A stretch of DNA of 64,000 nucleotides. Source: Mycobacterium sp. KBS0706. Lineage in GTDB: Bacteria > Pseudomonadota > Alphaproteobacteria > DSM-16000 > Inquilinaceae. Shown here piece by piece: positions 50,928-59,356 of this stretch (position 1 is its first letter; every line of letters starts with the position of its first letter). The notes under the pieces are model-generated. The model was not told where the DNA came from. It did no database searches and worked only from the letters and a program-made list of their open reading frames with translations. The position numbers and the translations under genes are program-made. The stretch is taken from positions 1 to 64,000 of the forward strand of contig NZ_VCCH02000007.1 of assembly GCF_005938675.2 (NCBI RefSeq), in the 5' to 3' direction.

Positions 50928-51002
50928 TGGTAGCTGGGGAGGGATTTGAACCCCCGACCAAGGGATTATGATTCCCCTGCTCTACCACTGAGCTACCCAG
51001 CC
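50928..51002 (-). tRNA. tRNA-Met (CAT anticodon), probably elongator
   Basis: A 75-nt cloverleaf folds fully. The acceptor stem GGCTGGG pairs with CCCAGCT (G1-U72 wobble). D arm is GCTC..GAGC. The anticodon stem GGGGA/TCCCT frames loop ATCATAA with CAT. T arm is GGGGG TTCAAAT CCCTC, and CCA is encoded. The acceptor lacks the C1-A72 mismatch and the GGG/CCC anticodon stem of initiator tRNA, which favours elongator Met; a CAT isoleucine tRNA read by lysidine modification cannot be fully excluded. Confidence 0.95.
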
Positions 51003-51115
51003 ATCGGGGCCGAGCGTATACGCGCCCGCCGCCGCCCCTGTCAAGCCGCCCGGGACAGTGTCGCAGAACGCCGCCGCGGCTTGCGGCGGCGGCCGTGCTT
51101 CCGTTACCTAGAGGC

Positions 51116-52558
51116 ATGACCGCGATGCCCCACTCCGTCCGCCGGATTGCCGCCGCCCTCGTGGTGAGCGCCGCCGTCGCCGCGCCGTCCTTCGCCCAGC
51201 AGGCCGCGCCCCCTGCTGCACCGACAGCCGCCCCGCCGCTGGCGGCGCCGGCGCCGCTGCCGGACGATCTGCGGATCGCGCCGCAGGCCCAGAGCTTCAC
51301 CCTCGAGAACGGGCTGCAGTTCATCGTCATCGCGGCCGGCACCGCCCCGGTGGTGACGCAGATGGTGTGGTACCGCGTCGGCTCCGCCGACGAGGCGCCG
51401 GGCCAGTCCGGCATCGCCCATTTCCTGGAACACCTGATGTTCCACGGCACCACGTCGCATCCGCAGGGCTACTCGCAGGAGCTGGCGGCGATCGGCGGGG
51501 TCGAGAACGCCTTCACCACTGCCGACTACACCGCCTACTACCAGTCCGTGGCCAAAGAGAACTTGGCCCTGGTGATGCGCTACGAGGCCGACCGGATGCA
51601 GAACCTCGTGCTCGAGGAGAAGCGGGTCAACGCCGAGCGCGACGTGGTGCTGGAGGAACGGCGGATGCGGATCGAGAACGAGCCGTCGTCCCGCCTCGGC
51701 GAGGCGATGAACGCCGTGCTCTACCTCAACCACCCCTACCGCGCGCCGGTGATCGGCTGGCCGTCGGAGATCGAGGCTCTGCGGCGCGAGACCGCGATCG
51801 CCTTCTACGACCGCTTCTACACGCCGAACAACGCCACGGTGGTGATCGCCGGCGATGTCGACCCCGCCGTGGTGAAGGCGCAGGCCGAGGAGATCTACGG
51901 GCCGGTCAAGCGCCGGGCCGAGCCGCCGCCGCGCGTGCGGCCGCAGGAGCCGCAACCGCCGGCGCCGCGCCGGCTGGATCTGACCGACGCCCGCGCCGGC
52001 CAGCCCTATCTGCGCCGCAACTACCTGGCCCCGTCGGTGGTCACCGCGGCGCCGGGCGAGGCCGCGGCGCTGCAGGTCTTGGCGGCGGTGCTGTCGGGCG
52101 AGACCGGCCGCCTCTACCGCGCCTTGGTCACCGAGCAGGGCAAGGCGGCCATGGCCGGCGCCGGCTATGACCCGGACGCGCTCGACTACAGCCCCTTCGC
52201 CGTCTACGCCGTGCCGCGCGGCGACGTGGCGCTGCCGGATCTCGAGGCGGCGATGGACGCGGTGCTGGCCGGCGTGCGCGACGAGGCGGTGCCGGAGGAG
52301 GAGCTGGCGCGGGCCAAGCGCCGCCTGCTGGCCGGCGCGATCTACGGCCAGGACGATCCGGGGGCGCTGGCCCGGGTCTTCGGCGAGGCGGCGGCGCTGG
52401 GCCGCAGCGTCGCCGACGTGCAGGGCTGGCCGGGCCGCATCGCCGCGGTCAAGGCTGCGGATGTGCAGCAGGCTGCGCAGACCTACCTGCAGCCGCCGCG
52501 CTCCGTCACCGGGCTCCTGACCCGGCCGGCGGATGCGACCCAGGCCAAGCAGCCCTGA
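51116..52558 (+). CDS. M16 family zinc metallopeptidase, catalytic subunit
   Basis: Processing-peptidase-like protein of about 480 residues. A signal peptide (about 8-28, IAAALVVSAAVAAPSFAQ) targets it to the periplasm. The inverted zinc motif HFLEH is at 102-106, with the downstream Glu in the ENLALVMRYEADRMQNLVL segment. The C-terminal half-domain follows. The start may be ATG 51116 or 51125. A second M16 gene begins 19 bp downstream, so the two form a pair of active and inactive subunits. Confidence 0.93.
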   Translation: MTAMPHSVRRIAAALVVSAAVAAPSFAQQAAPPAAPTAAPPLAAPAPLPDDLRIAPQAQSFTLENGLQFIVIAAGTAPVVTQMVWYRVGSADEAPGQSGIAHFLEHLMFHGTTSHPQGYSQELAAIGGVENAFTTADYTAYYQSVAKENLALVMRYEADRMQNLVLEEKRVNAERDVVLEERRMRIENEPSSRLGEAMNAVLYLNHPYRAPVIGWPSEIEALRRETAIAFYDRFYTPNNATVVIAGDVDPAVVKAQAEEIYGPVKRRAEPPPRVRPQEPQPPAPRRLDLTDARAGQPYLRRNYLAPSVVTAAPGEAAALQVLAAVLSGETGRLYRALVTEQGKAAMAGAGYDPDALDYSPFAVYAVPRGDVALPDLEAAMDAVLAGVRDEAVPEEELARAKRRLLAGAIYGQDDPGALARVFGEAAALGRSVADVQGWPGRIAAVKAADVQQAAQTYLQPPRSVTGLLTRPADATQAKQP

Positions 52559-52577
52559 CCGCGCGAGGACGACACCG

Positions 52578-53891
52578 ATGAAGCTCATGCTTTCCCCGCT
52601 GCGCGCCGCCCTGGCCGGCCTGCTGCTCGCCGCCGCCACGCTGCCCGCCGCCGCCACCACGATCGACCGCGTGGTCAGCCCCGGCGGCATCGAGGCCTGG
52701 CTGGTCGAGGACCACACCGTGCCCGCGGTCACCATGTCCTTCTCCTTCGACGGCGGCGCCGCCCAGGACCCGGACGGCAAGGCCGGGCTGGCCTCGCTGC
52801 TGGGCGAGATGCTGACCGAGGGGGCTGGGCCCTATGACGCGCCCGGCTTCAAGACCGCGCTGGCCGACCGCTCGATCCAGCTCGGCTTCTCGACCTCGCA
52901 GGACTACAGCGGCGGCAAGCTGAAGACACTGACCACCGAGCGCGAGGCCGCTTTCGAGCTGCTGCGCCTGGCCCTGGCCGAGCCGCTTCTGGCGCAGGGC
53001 GACCTCGACCGGATCAAGGCCGGCCGCATGGCCGATCTGAACTTCCAGGAGAACGACCCCGGCACCATCGCCGACGACCGCTGGTCCGCCGCCGCCTTCC
53101 CCGGCCATCCCTATGGCCGGCCGTCGATCGGCACCAAGGACAGCGTCGCCGCCATCGGCACGGCCGACCTGCAGGATCTGCGCCGCCGCCTGTTCGCGCG
53201 CGACGGGCTGCGCCTGGCCGTGGTCGGCGACATCGACGCCGCCACGCTGGGGTCGGCGCTGGACCGCATCTTCGGCGGCCTGCCGGCCCAGGGCGACCGC
53301 ACGCCGGTGCCGGAGATCGAAATCGCCGCCAAGGGCACCGAGACGGTGCCGATGGCGGTGTCGCAGGCGTCGATCCAGCTCGGCTTCCCCTCGCCGCGGC
53401 GCGACGATCCCGACTATTTCCCGGCGATCGTGATGAACCACATCCTCGGTGGCTCGACCTTCACCTCGCGCCTCTACCGTGCGGTGCGCGAGCAGCGCGG
53501 CTTGGCCTATTCGGTCGACAGCGACACCATCCAGCTCCGGCACGCCGGGCTGCTGCTGATCACCGCCGGCACCCGGGTGGACAAGGCGGGCGAGAGCCTG
53601 TCGGTGATCCAGGACGAGATCGCGCGGCTGGCGAAGGACGGCCCGACCGATCAGGAGGTGGCCGAGGCGAAAAGCTACCTGATCGGCAGCTACCCGCTGG
53701 GCTTCGCCTCGCATGACAGCCTGGCCGCCTATGTGCTGTCGCTGCAGCTCGCCGGCCGCGGCCGCGACTTCATCGACCAGTATCCCGGCCTGATCGGGGC
53801 GGTGACGCCGGCCCAGGTCAAGGCGGTCGCCGCCCGGGTGCTGCAGGTCAAGGACCCGACCGCGGTGGTCGCGGGCACCCCCGCAAGCTGA
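52578..53891 (+). CDS. M16 family protein lacking the zinc motif, partner subunit
   Basis: Protein of 437 residues with a signal peptide (about 1-23, LLLAAATLPAAA). At the position of HXXEH it reads GLASLLGEMLTEG, so the zinc site is lost. The C-terminal half has the RLYRAVREQRGLAYSVDSD arginine-tyrosine motif that helps bind substrate in the partner subunit. It is the non-catalytic half of the heterodimer, as in mitochondrial processing peptidase and other bacterial M16 pairs. The peptide substrate is unknown. Confidence 0.9.
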   Translation: MKLMLSPLRAALAGLLLAAATLPAAATTIDRVVSPGGIEAWLVEDHTVPAVTMSFSFDGGAAQDPDGKAGLASLLGEMLTEGAGPYDAPGFKTALADRSIQLGFSTSQDYSGGKLKTLTTEREAAFELLRLALAEPLLAQGDLDRIKAGRMADLNFQENDPGTIADDRWSAAAFPGHPYGRPSIGTKDSVAAIGTADLQDLRRRLFARDGLRLAVVGDIDAATLGSALDRIFGGLPAQGDRTPVPEIEIAAKGTETVPMAVSQASIQLGFPSPRRDDPDYFPAIVMNHILGGSTFTSRLYRAVREQRGLAYSVDSDTIQLRHAGLLLITAGTRVDKAGESLSVIQDEIARLAKDGPTDQEVAEAKSYLIGSYPLGFASHDSLAAYVLSLQLAGRGRDFIDQYPGLIGAVTPAQVKAVAARVLQVKDPTAVVAGTPAS

Positions 53892-53946
53892 CCAGAACGC
53901 TCAGGCCGGATCGGGTCACCCGGTCGCGCAGGACGGTAGGATGTTA

Positions 53947-53968
53947 CCTCTCCCGCGTGCGGGAGAGG
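53947..53968. repeat. Short GC palindrome between convergent genes
   Basis: CCTCTCCCGC and GCGGGAGAGG are perfect inverted arms with almost no spacer. The site separates the M16 gene from the convergent EamA gene. It lacks a T tract, so it is probably a REP-like hairpin acting as a bidirectional transcript end. Confidence 0.6.
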
Positions 53969-54001
53969 CAATTTGCGAAGACGTTCGGCATCCAGCCCGG
54001 C

Positions 54002-54916
54002 TTATGCCGCCTGCGCCGTCCGCACCCGCTTCGGCAAGGTCATGGCGGCGACGCCGATCACAACCAGCACCAGGCCGTACAGCGCGGTCGGGGCCGGGGT
54101 CTCGCCCAGCGCCAGGACGCCGATCGCCACCCCGACCGGCACCCGCAGATAGGCCTGCGCCATGGTGGCGACCGAGCCGAGCGAGGCGATCAGCCGGAAG
54201 TAGAGGACGAAGGCCAGGGCGGTCGAGACCACGGCCAGCCCGGCCAGCGCCCCGAGCGAGCTGGCGGATGGGTCCAGAGTCCAGGGCCGGTCCAGCACGA
54301 GGCTGAGCGGGATCAGCATGGCGGCGCCGGACAGCATCGACCCGGCGGCCGGCACCATCGGGTCCAGCCCCTTGAAGTTGCGGCCGAAGATGGCGGCGAT
54401 GCCGTAGCACACCGTGGCGGCGACGATCGCCAGCTGCGGCAGCAGCGCCTGCCCGGCGCCGGACAGGGCGTCGAGGCCGATCACCAGGGTGATCCCGGCG
54501 ATCCCGGCGGCGATGCCGAACATCTTGCGGCCGGTCACCGCCTCGTGCCGGGTCACCGCCCAGGTGAACAGGAAGGTGAAGATCGGCGAGGTCGAGTTCA
54601 GGATCGCCGCCAGCCCGGCATCGACCCGGGTCTCGGCCCAGGCGATCAGAACGAAGGGGATGGTGCTGTTGACCAGCGCCTGCACGGCGAACAGCCGCCA
54701 GGTCCGGCTATCCATCGGCATGCGGATGCCGCGCAGCCGCAGCACCAGCAGCAGGATGCCGCCGGCGATCACGGTGCGGGCCGCGATCAGCGTCACCGGC
54801 GGGATGGTGGCGACGCCGAGCTTGATGAAGCTGTAGGAGGCGCCCCAGAGGGTGGCGAGCAGCACCAGCAGCAGATAGTCGGTGACGGGCGGGCGCTCGG
54901 CGGCGGATGCGGACAT
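54002..54916 (-). CDS. EamA-family (drug/metabolite transporter superfamily) permease
   Basis: Inner-membrane protein of 304 residues with ten membrane segments in two EamA repeats (TLWGASYSFIKLGVATIPP at the first, FLFTWAVTRHEAVTGRKMFGIAAGIAGI at the second boundary). ATG at 54916 follows a GAGGAGG. A metabolite exporter role is usual for the family; the substrate is unknown. It is convergent with the M16 pair and has no obvious operon partner. Confidence 0.92.
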   Translation of the reverse strand: MSASAAERPPVTDYLLLVLLATLWGASYSFIKLGVATIPPVTLIAARTVIAGGILLLVLRLRGIRMPMDSRTWRLFAVQALVNSTIPFVLIAWAETRVDAGLAAILNSTSPIFTFLFTWAVTRHEAVTGRKMFGIAAGIAGITLVIGLDALSGAGQALLPQLAIVAATVCYGIAAIFGRNFKGLDPMVPAAGSMLSGAAMLIPLSLVLDRPWTLDPSASSLGALAGLAVVSTALAFVLYFRLIASLGSVATMAQAYLRVPVGVAIGVLALGETPAPTALYGLVLVVIGVAAMTLPKRVRTAQAA

Positions 54917-55008
54917 GGGGGCCTCCTCGGTGGGTGGCCCGACCATGCCCCGCGCGCGGGCGCATGTCGCGCGCCGACGCTGCGGTTTCCGTCGAAGTGT
55001 CGTGGGCC

Positions 55009-55311
55009 TCAGTCGTCGAGGAGCGCGGCCAGCTTCATGCCGACGGTGAGAGAGCCGTTGGCTTTGATCTTGCCGGTCATGTAGGCCATGGTCGGGCTCA
55101 ACGAGCCGTCGACCATCCGCCGCAGCGTCTCCGACTTCATGGTCAGGGTCACGTCGGCCGGGGCGTCGCCGATCGACACGGCGGGGGCCGGTCCGGTGCC
55201 GTCGAGCACGATGAAGCCGTCGGTGCCGAGGTCGAACTTGACGCGGGCGTCGAGCGCGGGGCCGCCGGCAGCGCGGCCGCGCACGGCTTCGGCGAGGGCG
55301 TCGAGCGACAT
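55009..55311 (-). CDS. SCP2 sterol-binding-domain protein
   Basis: Cytosolic protein of 100 residues matching the SCP2 fold: VKFDLGTDGFIVLDGT, PADVTLTMKSETLRRMVDGSLSPTMAYMTGKIKANGSLTVGMKLAALL. Such small proteins bind acyl chains or other lipids in bacteria. ATG 55311 is chosen; a TTG 6 bp upstream is possible. It sits 36 bp after mnmA on the same strand and is probably cotranscribed with it, with no clear functional link. Confidence 0.9.
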   Translation of the reverse strand: MSLDALAEAVRGRAAGGPALDARVKFDLGTDGFIVLDGTGPAPAVSIGDAPADVTLTMKSETLRRMVDGSLSPTMAYMTGKIKANGSLTVGMKLAALLDD

Positions 55312-55347
55312 GGGCAAAGTGTCCTTTCTGTCCGCTTATCTCTGAGG

Positions 55348-56475
55348 TCAGGCGGCGGCGCGCTCGGCCCGGGCGATGAAGCCGCCGCCGAGCACCCGGT
55401 CGCCGTCATAAAGCACGGCGGCCTGTCCCGGCGCCACCCCGTGCTGCGGCGCGTGCAGCTCCAGCACCGCCGCATCCGGGCCGGTCAGCCGCACCGTCGC
55501 CGGCACCGGCGCCTGGGCCGAGCGCAGCTTGGCCTCGACCGTGCGGCCTTCCGGGCCGGGGGCCGCATCCAGCCAGTTCAGCTCGGTCAGGGCCACGCTG
55601 TGCCGGGCCAGCGCCGACCAGGGGCCGACGATGACGCGCTTCGCCTCGGGGTCGAGCCGGACGACGTAGAGCGGCTCGTCGTTGGACCTGCGGCCGCCGA
55701 TGCCCAGGCCCTTCCGCTGGCCGATGGTGTAGTGGACGATGCCCTGGTGGCTGCCCAGCACCGTGCCGTCGAGATGCACGATCTCGCCGGGCCCGACCGC
55801 GCCGGGGCGCAACCGCGCCACCACCTCGCCGTAGCGGCCCTCGGGCACGAAACAGATGTCCTGGCTGTCCGGCTTGTCGGCGACGACCAGACCCAGCCGC
55901 ACCGCCTCGGCCCGGGTCGCGGCCTTGGCGTTGCCGCCCAGCGGGAAGCGCAGGAAGGCCAGCTGCTCCGCCGTCGTCGCGAACAGGAAGTAGCTCTGGT
56001 CCTTGCCGGCATCGACGGCGCGGTGCAGCTCCGGCCCCTGCGGCCCCTCGACCCGGCGGACATAATGGCCGGTGGCCAGGCAGTCGGCGCCGAGATCGCG
56101 CGCGGTCTCCATCAGGTCGCGGAACTTGACCTTCTGGTTGCAGCGGATGCAGGGGATCGGCGTCTCGCCGCGCAGATAGCTGTCGGCGAAATCATCCATC
56201 ACCGCCTGGCCGAAGCGGCTCTCATAGTCCAGCACGTAATGCGGGAAGCCGATGCGGTCGGCCACGGTGCGGGCGTCGTAAATGTCGGCCCCGGCGCAGC
56301 AGGCGCCCTTCCTCTGGATGGCGATGCCGTGGTCGTACAGCTGCAGCGTGATGCCGACGACGTCGTAACCCTGCTCGGCAAGCTGGGCCGCGACGACGGA
56401 GCTGTCCACGCCGCCGGACATGGCGACCACGACGCGCGTCGCGGCCGGGGGCTTGTCGAAACCGAGTGAGTTCAT
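55348..56475 (-). CDS. mnmA: tRNA-specific 2-thiouridylase MnmA
   Basis: Cytosolic enzyme of 375 residues that thiolates U34 of tRNA-Lys, -Glu and -Gln, taking sulfur through a persulfide relay. PP-loop [11 protein letters not shown] near residue 20; catalytic Cys109 in [11 protein letters not shown]; second Cys208 in [20 protein letters not shown] near residue 250. ATG 56475 is chosen because the N-terminus [19 protein letters not shown] fits the family; upstream in-frame starts add unrelated sequence. It is divergent from the aldolase gene. Confidence 0.97.
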   Translation of the reverse strand: MNSLGFDKPPAATRVVVAMSGGVDSSVVAAQLAEQGYDVVGITLQLYDHGIAIQRKGACCAGADIYDARTVADRIGFPHYVLDYESRFGQAVMDDFADSYLRGETPIPCIRCNQKVKFRDLMETARDLGADCLATGHYVRRVEGPQGPELHRAVDAGKDQSYFLFATTAEQLAFLRFPLGGNAKAATRAEAVRLGLVVADKPDSQDICFVPEGRYGEVVARLRPGAVGPGEIVHLDGTVLGSHQGIVHYTIGQRKGLGIGGRRSNDEPLYVVRLDPEAKRVIVGPWSALARHSVALTELNWLDAAPGPEGRTVEAKLRSAQAPVPATVRLTGPDAAVLELHAPQHGVAPGQAAVLYDGDRVLGGGFIARAERAAA

Positions 56476-56603
56476 GGCGGGCAGAATATAGGGATCGCCG
56501 CCGGTTTTCGAAACCCGCCGCGAATGCGCAAAAAGCACGGGGGTTATTGTCCGACATGATGCGGCGGTCCTACACTCGGCCAACGCAAGGAGGAAACCCG
56601 GAC

Positions 56604-57409
56604 ATGTTTCGCCCCAACCGGTTGAAGGAAGGCTGCGCCGCGGCGACCAGCTGTTCGGCGCCTGGGTCGGCAGCGGCTCGCCCACGGTGGCGGAGATCAT
56701 GGCCCATGCCGGCTTCGACTTCGTCATCCTGGACACCGAGCACGGGCCCGGCGGCATCGATGACACCATCGGCCTGCTGCGTGCGGTGCAGGCGTCGGAC
56801 ACCCCGGCGGTGGTGCGGGTGCCGGCGCATGACCCGGTCTGGCTCAAGCGCGTGCTGGATGCAGGCGCCGACAGCCTGATGGTGCCGATGATCGAGAGCG
56901 CGGCCGAGGCCGAGGCGCTGGTCCGCGGCTGCCGCTATCCGCCGGCCGGCCGCCGCGGCTATGCCGCCGGCGCGGTGCGCGCCTCGACCTATGGCTTCGA
57001 GCCGGACTACATGCGCAAGGCCAACGACAACCTGCTGCTGCTGGCCCAGATCGAATCCAAGGACGCGGTGCCGGAGGCCGCTGCGATCGCCCAGGTCGAC
57101 GGCATCGACATGGTGTTCATCGGCGTCAACGACCTCGGCGGCTCGATCGGCCTGCTCGAACAGTTGCACGACCCGCGGGTGCAGGACCTGGTCAGGCAGA
57201 TCGAGGATGCGGTGCGGCCGACCGGCACGCCGCTCGGCACCGTGCCCAGCAGCGCCTCGACCTGGGCAGAGCTGTTCGACCGCGGCTACCGCATGGTCAC
57301 CGGCGGCGGCGACGTGCCCTATCTGCGCCAGGCGGCCTCGGATTCGGTCGCGGCCCACAAGGCCTACCGCGAGGGCGCTGGGAAGGGGACCAAGGGCGGC
57401 GGGTACTGA
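56604..57409 (+). CDS. HpcH/HpaI-family aldolase with an apparent 1-bp frameshift near codon 9
   Basis: Class II HpcH/HpaI (2-keto-3-deoxy-acid) aldolase. Motifs are [57 protein letters not shown] and [15 protein letters not shown] strong AAGGAGG site serves the ATG at 56604, whose frame reads [10 protein letters not shown] and then loses similarity. The family sequence continues in the +2 frame from about 56630 ([22 protein letters not shown]). Restoring one base near 56631-56632 (GAAGGCTG to GAAGCGCTG) would give [21 protein letters not shown], the normal family start. Either the gene is frameshifted or the sequence has an error. Downstream ATG 56687 would make a protein missing the first 27 or so residues. 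It converges on the permease operon with a 3-bp gap. Confidence 0.75.
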
Positions 57410-57412
57410 CCC

Positions 57413-58234
57413 CTACTTCAGCGCCCCGGCCGTCAGCCCGCTGACGATCCGGCGCTGCAGCAGGGCGAAGACGATCAGGATCGGCGTCACATAGATCGCG
57501 GCATAGGTCATGATCCCGCCCCAGTCATTGGTGTTCGGGCCCATGAAGGAGGACAGGCCGACCGTCGCGGTCTGCAGGGTCTCCGCCGCGATCAGCGACC
57601 GCGAATAGACGTACTCCCCGAAGGACTGCAGGAAGATCAGCACCGACACCACCAGGATGCCGTTGCGGGCGAGGGGGATCATGATGCGCAGGAAGGCGCC
57701 GATGCGCGAGGCGCCGTCGACCCGCGCGGCATCCTCCAGCTCGCGCGGCACCTGCAGGAAGGTCGACCGGCACAGCACGATGTAGAGCGGCAGCACCTTG
57801 GCGGTCTGCGCCAGCACCACCGCGGCGCGGGGCGTTTCCAGCAGGCCGATCTGGCTGAAGGCGACGAAGATCGGCGTCACCATCAGCGACGGCGGCAGCA
57901 CCTGCAGCATCAGCACCAGGAACAGCGCCACCGCGGTCCAGGCGTTGCGGTGCCGCGACAGGGCATAGGCGGCGCCGGTGCCGATCAGCGTCGCCAGCAC
58001 CGTGGTGCCGATCGCGATCAGCAGCGAGTTCCACAGGTACCGGTCCATCGCATGCTCGGCGAAGATCCGGCCGAACTGCCATTGCGGGTCGGTGGGCCAG
58101 AAGCTCGGCGGGAAGGCGAAGATCTCGCTGCCCGACTTCAGTGCCGTGACATACATCCAGTACAGCGGGAACAGGTAGATCGCGGCGAACAGCAGGGCGA
58201 AGCCCAGCAGGATGAAGGGCTTTGCCGGCTTCAT
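57413..58234 (-). CDS. Carbohydrate ABC importer permease (MalG/UgpE family)
   Basis: CUT1 permease of 273 residues with six membrane segments. EAA loop LEDAARVDGASRIGAFLRIMIPLARNG; MalG-like preamble KSGSEIFAFPPSFWPTDP. It overlaps the upstream permease by 4 bp (ATGA). It is the last gene of a LacI-linked operon; no ATPase gene is present. Confidence 0.92.
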   Translation of the reverse strand: MKPAKPFILLGFALLFAAIYLFPLYWMYVTALKSGSEIFAFPPSFWPTDPQWQFGRIFAEHAMDRYLWNSLLIAIGTTVLATLIGTGAAYALSRHRNAWTAVALFLVLMLQVLPPSLMVTPIFVAFSQIGLLETPRAAVVLAQTAKVLPLYIVLCRSTFLQVPRELEDAARVDGASRIGAFLRIMIPLARNGILVVSVLIFLQSFGEYVYSRSLIAAETLQTATVGLSSFMGPNTNDWGGIMTYAAIYVTPILIVFALLQRRIVSGLTAGALK

Positions 58235-59280
58235 GCCGCGTGCTCCCGCTCGGTCGAGCGGACATAGAGCGCGGCGACCAGGATCACCAGCGCGATCATC
58301 AGCACGGCAACGACGCTGCCGGCCGAGATCTCATAGGTTTCGAAGGACATCTGCCAGGACCAGTACTGGGCGACGTTCGACGCGTTGGCCGGGCCGCCCT
58401 TGGTCATGGCCGCGATCAGGTCGAACTGCTGCAGCGTGAAGATGATCCCCAGCGACACCACGGCGCCCAGGGTCGATCGCATCATCGGCAGAGTGATGTG
58501 CAGGAAGCGCCGGCCGGCCCGGGCGCCGTCGATCTCCGCCGCCTCGTACAAGTCGCGCGGGATCGCCGCGAGGCCGACCGACAGCAGGATCATGTTGAAC
58601 GGGATGCCCAGCCAGATGTTGGCGATGATCACCGCGAACAGGGCCACGTCCGGGTCCGACAGCCAGAAGATCTTGCCCTCGGTCAGGTGCAGGCTGGTCA
58701 AAGCGTAGTTCAGCACGCCGAAATCGCCGGCGAGGATCCATTTCCAGATCGCGCCGACCACCAGCGCCGGCATGATCCAGCCGGCCAGGAACACGCCGCG
58801 GATATAGGTCGCGCCGGGGAAGGGCTGCTGGAAGAACAGCGCCAGGCCGAAGCCGATGCTCAGCTGGAAGGTGATCGACAGCACGACGAAGATCACCGTG
58901 TTCTTCAGGATCTGCAGCGCCTCCGGCCGCGCGAACACGTCGCGGTAGTTGTCCAGCCCGGCGAAGGGCCGGTCGAAGGAGGCCAGCGAGAACATGTCCA
59001 CCTGCTGCAGCGACATCACCAGCGTGTAGACCAGCGGGAAGGCGGCGAAGACCAGCAGGTATCCGACCGCGCACAGCACCAGCACCACGTCGAAGCCGCT
59101 GCCGTCCCGCAGGGTGCGGAACAGGGGGAGGCGGGCGAGGGCGGGGCGGCGGGAAGCTTCTCTAGTCCCCCCTCCCCCCGCGGGAGGGGGATAGGGGGAG
59201 GGGGCTCGCGCCACCGGAGCTGCCGGCTGGAAATTGACCGAACGGTCGGTCATCGATTGGCTGGTTCGGGTGCGCGTCAT
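58231..59280 (-). CDS. Carbohydrate ABC importer permease (MalF/UgpA family) with repeat-derived N-terminus
   Basis: CUT1 permease of about 349 residues: an N-terminal cytosolic stretch of about 60 residues, then six membrane segments. EAA loop YEAAEIDGARAGRRFLHITLPMMRST. ATG 59280 or 59253 is the likely start. Residues about 27-39 (SPYPPPAGGGGT) are the translation of the left arm of a G/C-rich repeat that covers the start of the gene. No start codon lies between the repeat and the first membrane segment, so the repeat must be translated. It lies 76 bp downstream of the binding-protein gene. Confidence 0.9.
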   Translation of the reverse strand: MTRTRTSQSMTDRSVNFQPAAPVARAPSPYPPPAGGGGTREASRRPALARLPLFRTLRDGSGFDVVLVLCAVGYLLVFAAFPLVYTLVMSLQQVDMFSLASFDRPFAGLDNYRDVFARPEALQILKNTVIFVVLSITFQLSIGFGLALFFQQPFPGATYIRGVFLAGWIMPALVVGAIWKWILAGDFGVLNYALTSLHLTEGKIFWLSDPDVALFAVIIANIWLGIPFNMILLSVGLAAIPRDLYEAAEIDGARAGRRFLHITLPMMRSTLGAVVSLGIIFTLQQFDLIAAMTKGGPANASNVAQYWSWQMSFETYEISAGSVVAVLMIALVILVAALYVRSTEREHAA

Positions 59281-59328
59281 CGACAACCCCCTCCCCCTGC
59301 CCCCCTCCCGCGAGGGGAGGGGGGACTC
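59164..59328. repeat. Paired inverted G/C-rich repeat, family C, copy 2
   Basis: Left arm 59164-59204 (AGTCCCCCCTCCCC...) and right arm 59287-59328 (inverted, ending GGGGAGGGGGGACTC) closely match the element at 38502-38671. The 82-nt spacer differs and holds the start codon of the permease. The left arm lies inside the coding sequence; the right arm lies in the untranslated leader and places a purine-rich GGGGGAGGGGG just upstream of the ATG. Confidence 0.9.
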
Positions 59329-59356
59329 GTTGTTGCGGCGATGGCGGTGCTCCGCC

